Source: Eutreptiella sp. 'Long Island Sound 2002' (taxonomy: Eukaryota > Euglenozoa > Euglenophyceae > Eutreptiales > Eutreptiaceae). Taken from it: DNA of 64,000 bases. Location of the stretch: positions 3,164,935 to 3,228,934 of the forward strand of contig OZ038388.1 of assembly GCA_964036045.1 (NCBI GenBank), read 5' to 3'. A program made the translations under genes and the position numbers. Shown here in pieces: positions 34,950 to 45,183 of the stretch. The notes under the pieces are model-generated. The model worked only from the letters and a program-made list of their open reading frames with translations. It was not told the origin of the DNA and made no database searches. The stretch's first letter is position 1; the number at the start of each line of letters is the position of its first letter.

Positions 34950-35650
34950 GCCATTGTTGAATTTTGTGTATCACTACTCCGTTTTTGAGAACCCAGGATT
35001 GGGGATGTTTTGTCAGGGGGTGGGGTGGTCCATGGGCACAAACACAACCCCAACGTGGTCGAATTTATGTCTAAGGGTGCATGAGAAACGCAAACCGCTC
35101 CCCATATAAGTTGTGCAATTCCGCTTCATTGACGATGGACTCATTTTCCATCCCACAATGCGGCCTCTGCACTCCAGGATTTGATTTGAGCAGTACACCT
35201 GGAGAATGTGACTTTCCTCTTTGAGCATTTTCCCGCCGAACTAGGGTGCGGTTCATGGATCTCCTTATCCCGAGCGTGTGGCCTCTGAAAAATGGGTTTC
35301 AAGTCAACGTATTCCTGCACGTACATACCGTGGCCGTCCAATGTGCCTAGACACATCAAACAAGCCTGGGTGCGTGCGGAATGTATCCGGTACGTACGTT
35401 TGTGCAACGATCAAGAGTATTTTGCCGTGTGTTGTCACCGACTGACCCGAGCCTTGCAGATTTGGGGGTACCCTACCAGCATATGGTCGCCCCTGCCCCT
35501 AAACTGGCAGGACCGACACGGATTTCTGCAGCTCCGTGTCAAGCCTAGGGGGGAGCGGTCTTGCCTGCATGCCTTCCGCACGACATATCATTCCCATGTT
35601 CTAATTAGCGTGTCTCGTTACGCAAGCTCGGTTCTGGAATGTCCCAGGTG
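34950..35650 (+). pseudogene. Penelope-like element RT, C-terminal half (motifs B, C, thumb)
   Basis: It opens with NFVYHYSVFENPG then QGVGWSMGTNTTPTWSNLCL (RT motif B, MG at 35032-35037). After an in-frame TAA at 35107 comes QFRFIDDGLIFHP (motif C, the two Asp at 35131-35136), then FMDLLIPSVWPLKNG. In the next frame, 35292-35651 is the thumb: TYIPWPSNVPRHIKQAW, VRAECIRYVRLC and LTRALQIWGYPTSIW, the usual Penelope-like order of YIPxxSxHPRH, GExxRYxR and RxxxRGYP. One stop and at least one frameshift show it is dead. The 3' end abuts repeat B at 35650. Confidence 0.7.
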
Positions 35651-36115
35651 ATACCATGACTACAATTGTTTTCGGTTTCTAAGACGCTGCTGAATTGGTG
35701 TTCACTGTTCCAGGGCTTCGCCAAACACGCGCTCTTGAGAGGAGCCGCAAATGTGCTGCACGATCCACAATGAGCTGGCATTGTCTTGCTCTGTGGGATT
35801 TTACAGCATGTTTTCTTGCATTTCATTGGGTTTTATGCTGTTTTATTAATTATTTTACAATCCATGACAGTGATGTACATTGTTGGCGAATGGCAGTGAC
35901 ATGCATGCGACATTATAGTTTGCTTTGAGAATTTGTTGTAAATCTGCGGTATTCTATTTGTGTGATAGGCTGTTTTTGGCCGAAGATGAGGCATGTCCTG
36001 CTGAGCTATTGAGCCAAGCCAAGAGCCGCGTCCATTGCCCCTAAAGTTGAAGTTTGTTTTTCACAGCTTGCCAAAAAGGTACAGCGGACAGGTCAAACAC
36101 GAGTACTTTTACATC
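35650..36115 (+). repeat. dispersed repeat B, copy 2
   Basis: Matches 30859-31352. It joins the Penelope-like thumb on the left and the 34-bp satellite on the right. Confidence 0.9.
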
Positions 36116-36128
36116 TATCAAATAAAAA

Positions 36129-38045
36129 AGGGGGGACAAGGTGCACAGGACGTACCATAAGCGATAGGGACAAGGTGCACAGGGAGTACTAGAAGCGATG
36201 GGGACAAGGTGCGCAAGGCGTGCCATAAGCAATGGGGACAAGGTGCACACGAGGTACCATAAGCGATGGGGACAAGGTGCGCAGGGTGTACCATAAGCAA
36301 TAGGGACATGGTGTGCAAGGGGTACTGTAAGCAACAAGGACAAGGTGCGCAAGGGGTACCCTAAGCAATGGGGACAAGGTGCGCAAGGGGTACCATAAGC
36401 AATGGGCACAAGGTCCGTACGAGGCACCATAAGCGACGGGGAGAAGGCCTGCAAGGTGTGCCCTAAGCGCAGGGGTACCATAAGCAATGGGGACAAGGTG
36501 CGCAAGGCGTACCCTAAGCAATGGGGACAAGGTGCGCAAGGGGTACCTTAAGCCATCGGGACAAGGTGCGCAAGGGGTACCCTAAGCCATGGGGACAAGG
36601 TGAACAAGGTGTGCCATAAGCAATGGGGACCAGGTGGGCAAGGTGTGCCCTAAGCGATGGAGACAAGGTACACAGTGGGGTACCATAAGCAACGGGGACA
36701 TGGTGCGCAAGGGGTACCATAAGCAATGGGGACAAGGTGCGCAAGGGGTACCATAAGCAATGGGGACAAGGTGCGCAAGGGGTACCCTAAGCCATGGGGA
36801 CAAGGTGCACAAGGTGTGCCCTAACCAATGGGGACAAGGTGGGCAAGGTGTGCCCTAAGCGATGGAGACAAGGTACACAGTGTGGTACCATAAGCAACGG
36901 GGACAAGGTGCGCAAGGGGTACCATAAGCAAAGGGGACAAGGTGCGCAAGGCGTACCCTAAGCAATTGGGACAAGGTGTGCAAGGGGTACCATAAGCAAT
37001 GGGGACAAGATGCGCAAGGTGTACCCTAAGCAATGGGGACAAGGTGTGCAAGGTGTGCCCTAAGCGATGCTAACAAGGTGCGCAAGAGGTACCATAAGCA
37101 ATGGGGACAAGGTGCGCAAGGTGGACCCAAAGCAATGGGCACAAGGTACGCAAGGGATATTACAAGCGATGGGGAAAAGGTGCGCAAGTGGTACCATAAG
37201 CAATGGGGACATGGTGCGCAAGGGATATTATAAGCAATGGGGAAAAGGTGCGCAAGTGGTACCATGCGCAATGGGGACAACGTGCACAAGGAGTACCTCA
37301 AGCAATGGGGACAAGGTGCACAAGAGGTACCATAAGCAATGGGGACATGGTGCGCAAGGCGTACCCTAAGCAATGGGGACAAGGTGCGCAAGGTGTGCCC
37401 TAAGCGATGGGGACAAGGTGCGCAAGGCGTACCCTAAGCAATGGGGACAAGGTGGGCAAGGGGTACCATAAGCAATGGGGACATGGTGCGCAATGTGTAC
37501 CCAAAGCAGGGGCACAAGGTACGCAAGGGATATTATAAGCAATGGGGAAAAGGTGCGCAAGTGGTACCATAAGCAATGGGGACATGGTGCGCAAGGGGTA
37601 CCCTAAGCAATGGGGACAAGGTGCGCAAGGGATATCATAAGCAATGGGGACAAGGTGCACAAGAGGTACCATAAGCAATGGGGACAAGATGGGCAAGGGG
37701 TACCATAAGCAATGGGGACATGGTGCGCAAGGCGTACCCTAAGCGATGGGCACAAGGTACGCAAGGGATATTATAAGCGATGAGGAAAAGGTGCGCAAGT
37801 GGTACCATGAGCAATCGGGACATGGTGCGCAAGGGATATTATAAGCAATGGGGACAAGGTGCGCAAGGTGTGCCCTAAGCGATGGGCACAAGGTGCGCAA
37901 GGGGTACCATAAGCAATGGGGACAAGGTGCGCAAGGTGTACCCAAAGCAATGGGCACAAGGTACGCAAGGGATATTATAAGCGATGGGGAAAAGGTGCGC
38001 AAGTGGTACCATAAGCAATGGGGACATGGTGCGCAAGGCGTACCC
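36129..38045 (+). repeat. 34-bp satellite array, left block
   Basis: About 55 units of roughly 34 bp with core AAGCAATGGGGACAAGGTGC and frequent KpnI-type GGTACC at unit joins. Variants swap GCAAGGGGTACC, GCAAGGTGTGCC and GCAAGGGATATT endings. No stop codon occurs in any minus-strand frame of the common unit, so long minus-strand ORFs with a 34-residue period appear. These are artefacts of the repeat. Confidence 0.97.
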
Positions 38046-38659
38046 CACGGGGGGGCGGCCGGGCCCGGTCCTTGTATGCGACACCCCCCAGCCCCCCCTC
38101 CCCCCCCCCCCCTGGGTTTTGAAAGATAGTGGTGCCGGGTCGGCCACCAGCAAGTGTCCCTAGAGAAAACTGTCCGGCGCCGAAGGCGCCATTTTTTTTT
38201 CCCATACTATGTGATTATACTCAAAATGCTCAAAATTTCGTAGAGAATTCATATTTGGGCTATAGGAGGGCTGCAAGCCCTAATAGCAACCCTAATCAAG
38301 ACTGAATATTGGGACCGAGCTGGTGGGGGAGGGAACATCAGCTATGACTGGTGAGGGACATCAAGAATGATTCACACATTGATGGCTCTTGACAAAGTGA
38401 AATCAGCTTGCAAGTGAACCCCATCACCACGAGGCCCACTTTCAAGACTTTTTGGACTTCTGAGGGGCCAAAATGCCCCAAAATGGGCTCAAAATGGGCT
38501 CATTTCACCCGTTTGTGCACCCCATATGGTCTAGGATGAGGTTTGGAAAAATGTGTTTTTGACCCATTTTTGACCCATTTTTGGTCCCAAAACAGCCCAT
38601 TTTCAAGGCATTTTGGGATGTTCGGAGGACCAAAATGGGCCTCCACAAGCTCAAAACGG

Positions 38660-39330
38660 TCCAAAAACACTTGTTTTAGCATCGCACATGGTCTAGGATC
38701 ATTTTTGAGAAAAGTCATCTTTTTGCCCCTACTGGACCCTGTTGACCCATTTGGGCACCCACATGTTTGGGCTTGAGATTGCAGCTTGCCGCAGCCTAGT
38801 GGGCCTAGGTATTGGGGTCTAGGCGTCCTTTGAGGCAATTCTGAGGGGTGGAAACCACAAAAAGTGGGGGGTTGTGGGTGGAGTAGGTGCCCTCGGAATC
38901 GCATTTTGAGCCATGTAGCCAAAGATATGGCCTATTCTTGGTTTGTGGCTGTCGGCATTTGGAGCTTCCAGGGGCTTTTTTGGGCCGTTTCCCGGACATA
39001 TCATTGAGTCAGAGGGCCGCAAAGAGCTCGTTGACATGGGGAAGTCAAGCCACATGTGCAGTGTACCCACCGTTTCCCTTTGTTTGGCAGTTTTGAATGT
39101 GTTCCAGGGCTTTTTTGGCCCAAAAATGGCTGTTTTTGGCCCTAAACTGCAGCTTTTGAAACTGAGGTCCGCCACTTGCGAATCCCGTTCCCGGCCGCCA
39201 CCGTTGAGTTTCTTGCTCAAACTTTGTGTGATTGTACTTCACACCCATAGGTATCATCCACCAAAATTTCAGCTGAATCTGAAGCACCACGACGGAGTTC
39301 TGATTTTTACCCATTTCGCGCGTGCTGCTG
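38660..39330 (+). repeat. 671-bp module C, copy 1
   Basis: Nearly identical to 40602-41272 in the same orientation (shared CATGGTCTAGGATCATTTTT and CACGACGGAGTTCTGATTTT). Both copies are followed by a CTG/CTTG-rich run and a block with GGTAGGTCCACCCTAGACAC leading into CCCTAACCCTA. Confidence 0.95.
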
Positions 39331-39400
39331 CTTGCTTGCTGCTTGCTGCTGCTTGCTTGCTGCTTGCTGCTGCTTGCTGCTGCTTGCTGCTGCTGCTGCT

Positions 39401-39516
39401 AAACCTGGTAGGTCCACCCTAGACACTAAAAAGGGTTATAAAACCAAGACTGGTTCCACCAGCTCGGTGACCCTAACCCTAATCAAGACTGAATATTGGG
39501 ACCGAGCTGGTGGGGT
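39401..39516 (+). repeat. telomere-like motif flanked by a perfect 13-bp inverted repeat
   Basis: CCACCAGCTCGGT (39456-39468) and ACCGAGCTGGTGG (39501-39513) are exact complements around a loop holding CCCTAACCCTAA. A direct copy of the loop's right half and arm lies at 38289-38328, and the left part recurs at 41309-41394. Confidence 0.85.
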
Positions 39517-39634
39517 AGTGCCTATGCTTTTGTACGTACTATGGTGGAGGAAAGTCAATTGGGGGTTGCAACCGGGGGTTGGGGGATGGCAATTGAGGGT
39601 TGCATGCATGTGGTTGTGTGTTTTGTATTCCCTC

Positions 39635-40480
39635 CCCTCTTTTTGTATTGGCAACTGGCTTTCGCTTCACCGCGATCGCTTTATTGCATGAATGTCACTA
39701 TATGTTTAGTCTTCCCCTCCCTTCTTTTGAGTTTGCAAATGGCTTTTGCTTCACCGCGATCCCATTATCGCACGAAAGTCACTGTCTGGTTCGTATTCCC
39801 CTCCCCCTTTATGTGTTTGCAAATGGCTTTCGCTTCACCGCGATCCCATTATTGCTTGACTGTCACTGTCTGTTCTCTATTCCCTTCCCCCTTTACGTGT
39901 TTGCAAATGGCTTTCGCTTCACCGCGATCCCATTATAGCATGACTGTCCCTGTCTGTTTTGGGTTCCCCTCCCCCCTTTCGTGTTTGCAAATGGCTTTCG
40001 CCTCACCACAGTCCCATTCATTTTTGACTGCATGAGTTTCAATTTTTGACTGCATAGGTTTGCAGAGAGGATGGACATTGAGGGTTATATGCATGTCATT
40101 GCGTGTCCCAACCACCCTCCGGTTATTTCTTGGCCGCATGAGTTCCAACACTTGCTTTTGTTCGTGCTAGGGTGGAGGAAAGTCAATTGGGAGTTGCATG
40201 TAGGATGGCGATTGAGGGTTGCATGCATGTGGTTGTGTGTTCCGTATTTCTCTCCCCTCTTTTTTGCACTAGCAAATGGCTTTCGCTTCATCGCGATCCC
40301 ATGGCATGAATGTCACTGTCTGTTTTGTCTTCCCTTCCCTCCTTTTGAGCTTGCAAATGGCTTTCGCTTCACCGCGATCCCCTTAGCGCATGAATGTCAC
40401 TGTCCGTTTTGTATTCCCCTCCCCCTTTTTGTTTTTGCAAATGGCTTTCGCTTCACCGCGATCCCATTCATTTGCGATTG
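39635..40480 (+). repeat. 84-bp minisatellite
   Basis: At least seven degenerate units; TTGCAAATGGCTTTCGCTTC recurs at 84-bp spacing (about 39735, 39819, 39903, 39987) and again from 40270. A leading block with GGTGGAGGAAAGTCAATTGG occurs twice (39540 and 40172), so the minisatellite region was itself duplicated. Confidence 0.9.
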
Positions 40481-40601
40481 CATGAGTTCCAACATTTTCT
40501 CCTGTGCGTGATAGGTGGATAAAAAAGTTAAAAAGTTTGCCTTGTGTCATTGTGTGTTCAGTGTTCCCCTATCCACCGGATATTTGCTCATGTGCGTCGG
40601 G

Positions 40602-41272
40602 TCCAAAAACACTTGTTTTAGCGTCGCACATGGTCTAGGATCATTTTTGAGAAAAGTCATCTTTTTGCCCCTACTGGACCCTATTGACCCATTTGGGCAC
40701 CCACCTGTATGGGCTTGAGATTGCAGCTTGCCGCAGCCTAGTGGGCCTAGGTATTGGGGTCTAGGGGTCCGTTTGGGCAATTCTGAGGGGTGGAAACCAC
40801 AAAAAGTGGGGGGTTGTGGGTGGAGTAGGTGCCCTCGGAATCGCATTTTGAGCCATGTAGCCCAAGATATGGCCTATTCTTGGTTTGTGGCGGTTGGCAT
40901 TTGGAGCTTCTGGGGGCCTTTTTGGGCCGCTTCCGGGACATATCATGGAGTTAGAGGGCCGCAAAGAGCTCGTTGACACGGGGAAGTCAAGCCGCACGTG
41001 AAGTGTACCCACCGTTTCCCTTCGTTTGGCCGTTTTGAATTTGTTCCAGGGCTTTTTTGGCCCAAAAGTGGCTGTTTTTGGCCCTAAACTGTAGTTTTTG
41101 AAACAGAGGTCCGCCACTTGCGGATCCCGTTCCCGGCCGCCACTGTTGAGTTTCTCGCTCAAACTTTGTGTGATTGTACTTCACACCCATAGGTATCATG
41201 CACAAAAATTGAACCAAATCCAAAACACCACGACGGAGTTCTGATTTTTCCCCATTTCGCGCGTGCTGCTTG
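40602..41272 (+). repeat. 671-bp module C, copy 2
   Basis: Second copy of the module at 38660-39330, differing by scattered substitutions. Confidence 0.95.
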
Positions 41273-41384
41273 CTGCTGCTTGCTGCTTGCTGCTGCTGCT
41301 GCTGCTGCTAAAACTGGTAGGTCCACCCTAGACACTAAAAACGGTTATAAAACCAAGACTGGTTCCACCAGCTCGGTGACCCTA

Positions 41385-41640
41385 ACCCTAGGGCTAACCC
41401 TAACCCTAGGGCTAACCTTAACCCTTACCTTAACCCCAACCCCAACCCTAATCCCCCCCCTCGGCCCATCCGACGCCCCCCTGACCCCCGGCCAGACCCC
41501 CCCCCGACCCCCGGCACGACCCCCCCCCAGACCCCTGGTAGGACCCCCGGCCGACTCCCGGCCGGACCCCCCCCCCCGACTCCCGGCCGGACCCCCCCCC
41601 GACCCCCGGCCGGACCCCCCCCCCCGAGTTTTGACAGATA
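41385..41640 (+). repeat. degenerate CCCTAA tract followed by C-rich minisatellite
   Basis: 41385-41455 consists of CCCTAA-type hexamers interrupted by CCCTAGGGCTAA blocks and decaying to CCCCAACC. 41455-41635 is made of short GACCCCCGGCC-like units. The hexamer equals the TTAGGG telomere repeat on the other strand, but the tract is internal. Confidence 0.85.
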
Positions 41641-41688
41641 GCTGGGGGGTATGTCGCATCAGGACCGGTTGTAGTCGCCCCCCCGTGA

Positions 41689-42650
41689 CGTACCCTAAGC
41701 AATGGGGACAAGGTGTGCAAGGTGTGCCCTAAGCGATGGGCACAAGGTGGGCAAGGGGTACCATAAGCAATGGGGACAAGGTGCGCAAGGTGTACCCAAA
41801 GCAATGGGCACAAGGTACGCAAGGGACATTATAAGCGATGGGGAAAAGGTGCGCAAGTGGTACCATAAGCAATGGGGAAAAGGTGCGCAAGTGGTACCAT
41901 AAGCAATGGGGACAAGGTGCGCAAGGGATATTATAAGCAATGGGGAAAAGGTGCGCAAGTGGTACCATGAGCAATGGGGACAAGGTGCACAAGAGGTACC
42001 ATAAGCAATGGGGACATGGTGCGCAAGGTGTACCCTAAGCAATGGGGACAAGGTGTGCAAGGTGTGCCCTAAGCGATGGGCACAAGGTGGGCAAGGGGTA
42101 CCATAAGCAATGGGGACAAGGTGCGCAAGGTGTACCCAAAGCAATGGGCACAAGGTACGCAAGGGATATTATAAGCGATGGGGAAAAGGTGCGCAAGTGG
42201 TACCATAAGCAATGGGGAAAAGGTGCGCCAGTGGTACCATGAGCAATGAGCAATGGGGACATGGTGCGCAAGGGATATCATAAGCAATGGGGAAAAGGTG
42301 CGCAAGGGGTACCATGAGCAATGGGGACAAGGTGCACAAGGCGTACCTTAAGCAATGGGGACAAGGTGCACAAGAGGTACCATAAGCAATGGGGACATGG
42401 TGCGCAAGGTGTGCCCTAAGCGATGGGGATAAGGTGGGCAAGGTGTACCGTGAGCAATGGGGACAAGGTACGCAGGGGGTGCCATAAGCAATGGGGACAT
42501 GGTGCGCAAGGCGTGCCCTAAGCAATGGGGACAAGGTGGGCAAGGTGTACCGTGAGCAATGGGGACAAGGTGCGCAGGGGGTACCATGAGCGATGGGGAC
42601 AAGGCACATAGGTGGTACCATAAGCATTGGGGACGTGGTGCGCAAGGGGT
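41689..42650 (+). repeat. 34-bp satellite array, right block
   Basis: About 28 units in the same orientation and with the same variant types as 36129-38045; the two blocks are one array split by the 3.6-kb element. Confidence 0.97.
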
Positions 42651-42664
42651 GCGTGCTTTCTCAA

Positions 42665-42994
42665 GGTGTGCGACCAACCTGAGTTGTGGATGTAGCATAA
42701 CGTACTTCTTGTCTACCTCACCACCACAGAACAGCTTGAAGCTGCATGCATTCAAGCGATTGGCCGATTGAGTACTTGCAACATCAGCCCCCGTCTTGCA
42801 CCTTTTTGTGTTTGTGTCCGAGTCGTTCATGGCCAACCACAACGAGGGTGTTGCACGCACCGTGCGCACGCCGTGCGTGCACCTTGTCACATTCCTCTAT
42901 GTCGGTTGACATGGGCAGTGCGTTTTGCCCCATTTGTGGTAAAGTGTAAAGTGAGGGAATGCAACATAAATTTGTGGTAAAGTTTTAAACTGTG
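42665..42994 (+). repeat. dispersed repeat A, copy 2
   Basis: Matches 30530-30858. Here it follows the satellite and is not followed by repeat B. Confidence 0.9.
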
Positions 42995-44082
42995 AGAATG
43001 CAACATAAAGTCCCAGTTGAAACTGCTGGCTTCTACACTCCACGGCTCACATAAATTGCCTACCTCCGCCGTCCCGAAGCCTCTGTGAATTCTTGCCATA
43101 GTAGTTTTCACAGGGCCTCTTCACCAGGTAAAATTTATGGAAACATTAGAAACGTGCCGCACCGTGCACGCCCCAGTGCAACAACATTCCCAGCCGGTGC
43201 TCGGGCCGCAGCAGTTTCATGCAGCTCATGGAATGGCGTTTGATTGGCGTGATCATCCAGCAGTGCATACCACGCTTTGCACAATGGCCAAAATTTGGAG
43301 GTACTTGTGGCCAAAGAACCCAAAACACACCATGGAATCCATCTTCCCATTTTTGCATGCTTCGATGCTGCGTTGAATTTGCCACAATTCACTTGCCAAA
43401 CGAAAGAACAAACAAGGTTCCCAGGGAACTGTGGCGGCCTTCGGGTACAGATATCTTACCCATGTTCTCAGGGTCGTCCTTCTAGTGTCAACGTTTGTCA
43501 ATGCTTTCGAGGGCCCTACCCGATGGTTGACCTTAGGCTTAGCAAGGGTACAGGGGGACAAGTAGGGGAAGCAGCAAAACGGATCAGGTCACAAGCAGAG
43601 CAGGCCACCACAGAGCCAGCAACTATGCACCTCTGACTGTACATACTGAATTCCATGAACCCACGGAACGCTGCAGTGGCTACGATCCCAGCTTTGAGGG
43701 GCTGAGGGGAGCGTTTGAAAACCTCGAATGAGACCGTGTTCTCAGGGTCGTCCTTCTAGTGTCAATGTTTGTTGAGGCAAAGGCATGTCTGAACCGAAAA
43801 GGAGGAGAACGTAGATTCCTGCAAGTGGTCTTTCTATGTTGCAAAAGGTTTGCAATAAGGGGGGTAACCCGGTTTAGGGAGAAAGGGCTAGGCGTTCTAT
43901 CATATACCATACACAAGGGTATACATTTTCTTTGCAAAGGGTATTTTTTTCGCGTGCAAAAAAATGTCACAGCCTCGCCCTCTATGCAAGAAAACCATCG
44001 CCTGAAGGCGTGGTGCTTCATTGAGTACCCCTTGTCATGTCCAAGCCCCGCGGCCCTGGTTTTGACTGCTCATGTGGGTTGC
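42995..44082. other. no recognisable gene
   Basis: Short ORFs only. A 30-bp direct repeat with TCAGGGTCGTCCTTCTAGTG occurs at 43467 and 43740. The last bases before 44083 are not Ty3 sequence. Confidence 0.45.
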
Positions 44083-45183
44083 ATCTCGTATGGGTAAGCT
44101 GGAGATCAGGCCCCTATCCCTACTGTCGCTCTGCTTGCTGGCATGACAGCCACAAGCATCCACAATGGTCTGCATACGCGACCTCAGTTCAGTCAGGGTT
44201 AGACTAGAGTAGAAACACTCACGGAAGAAGTCCACTGAGCGATTAGCACCAGTGTGACCAGAACTGAGATGGGACCACTGTAGGCACCCATCCAGTCGTG
44301 CCTCAGGCACCACAATTCGGTCCTCGTAGAAGAGGTACTGATTGTTTTTATACCACTGGTGCCCGTCAATGACACGGGGTTCGAGACCAGTGCTGAGGGT
44401 TTGGAGAATTTCTTTGTACTCTGACTGATAGTCGGTTAGACTCCAACCCTCCAGGATTCCAGCAGTGCGCATGGACAGGTCAAGCTGGACATCCATACGC
44501 TGGAAAGCCTCTCTGGCGAGCGCCTCAGAGCTCTCACCTATAAGCGCATCGAAGTTGTTGCGCGATATATAGTCAGACAGTTCATTCTTTATTCCGGGGA
44601 TATGATGCACTGTCAGCCTGAAGTGGCTCAGGTAAGTCCACCACCGCTTTAGCTTAGCTTTCTCTGGTGGTGGGCCCTTCTGAAAAGACTTCAGAGGCTC
44701 CTGGTCACACAGCCAGACAATAGGGTTAGATCCCAGGAGTCGGGATTGTGAGGAAAGCACCAACATACCGGCCAGGAGTTCCTGGTCATAGGTGCTGTAA
44801 TTGGAACGCGCTTGGTTCCATTTCCAATTCCAGTGTCCCAGTGGCACCAGTCGCCACTCACTGGTAGGATAGTCATGTTTCAACGAACCATCACGGTTCA
44901 GTCCACTAGTACGATAATGGCAGTGGGTTAGTTCAGCGGGGTTAAGCTCCTGCCACTGGTAGATCGTACCACCCCCCCCTACATCACTGGCATCAGTGAT
45001 CAGGACTATCTCGCCCTTAGGGCGGGGTACTCCCAGGCAGTTGGAGGAGGCAATCTTCTTCTTCAACTCCTGGAAACACTCTTCCTCTCTGGCGGTCCAC
45101 CTCCAGGGAGTAGTTTTCTTGATTAGGTCAGTGAGGGGGGCAGAGGAGTAAGTAAAATTGTGGATGTGACGCCGATAGAAATT
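44083..45183 (-). pseudogene. Ty3 RNase H and integrase zinc finger (downstream of pol stop)
   Basis: Same frame as the RT ORF, after a TGA at 45186-45184. Counting from the Met at 45066: RNase H acids Asp25 (LITDASDVGG), Glu96 (TYDQELLAG), Asp121 (WLCDQEPLKSF) and Asp165 (NELSDYISR) are all present. The integrase N-terminal finger follows: His266 and His271 (SHLSSGHTG), then a CGC cluster at 305-307 (the usual spacing is C-x2-C, so one Cys position is unusual). The frame reads GLISSLPI (the conserved LPI just before the core), and Ty3 similarity ends two codons later at 44083. RNase H removes the RNA template. The piece is only translated if the TGA is bypassed. Confidence 0.85.

Larger units (their letters stand above)
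38046..41688. mobile_element. 3.6-kb element with terminal inverted repeats inside the satellite
   Basis: The left end begins CACGGGGGGGCGG. The right end, read inward from the other strand, begins TCACGGGGGGGCG. Similarity continues for about 48 bp in both (CCGGTCCT, ATGCGACA and CCCCCCAGC in the same order). Satellite sequence stops and resumes exactly at these ends, with CGTACCC on both sides (38039-38045 and 41689-41695), which may be a 7-bp target duplication, although it is also part of the satellite unit. The inside is non-coding: two copies of a 671-bp module, an 84-bp minisatellite, CTG-rich tracts and telomere-like repeats. No transposase is present. Confidence 0.75.

Noticed and set aside
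36129-38045. CRISPR-like regular repeats
   Set aside because: Units are contiguous with no unique spacers, and the genome is eukaryotic.
41385-41455. Chromosome end (telomere)
   Set aside because: The CCCTAA tract is short, degenerate and flanked on both sides by ordinary repeat DNA.
36129-42650. Many minus-strand ORFs of 60-180 codons
   Set aside because: They are translations of the stop-free 34-bp satellite and show its 34-residue period.
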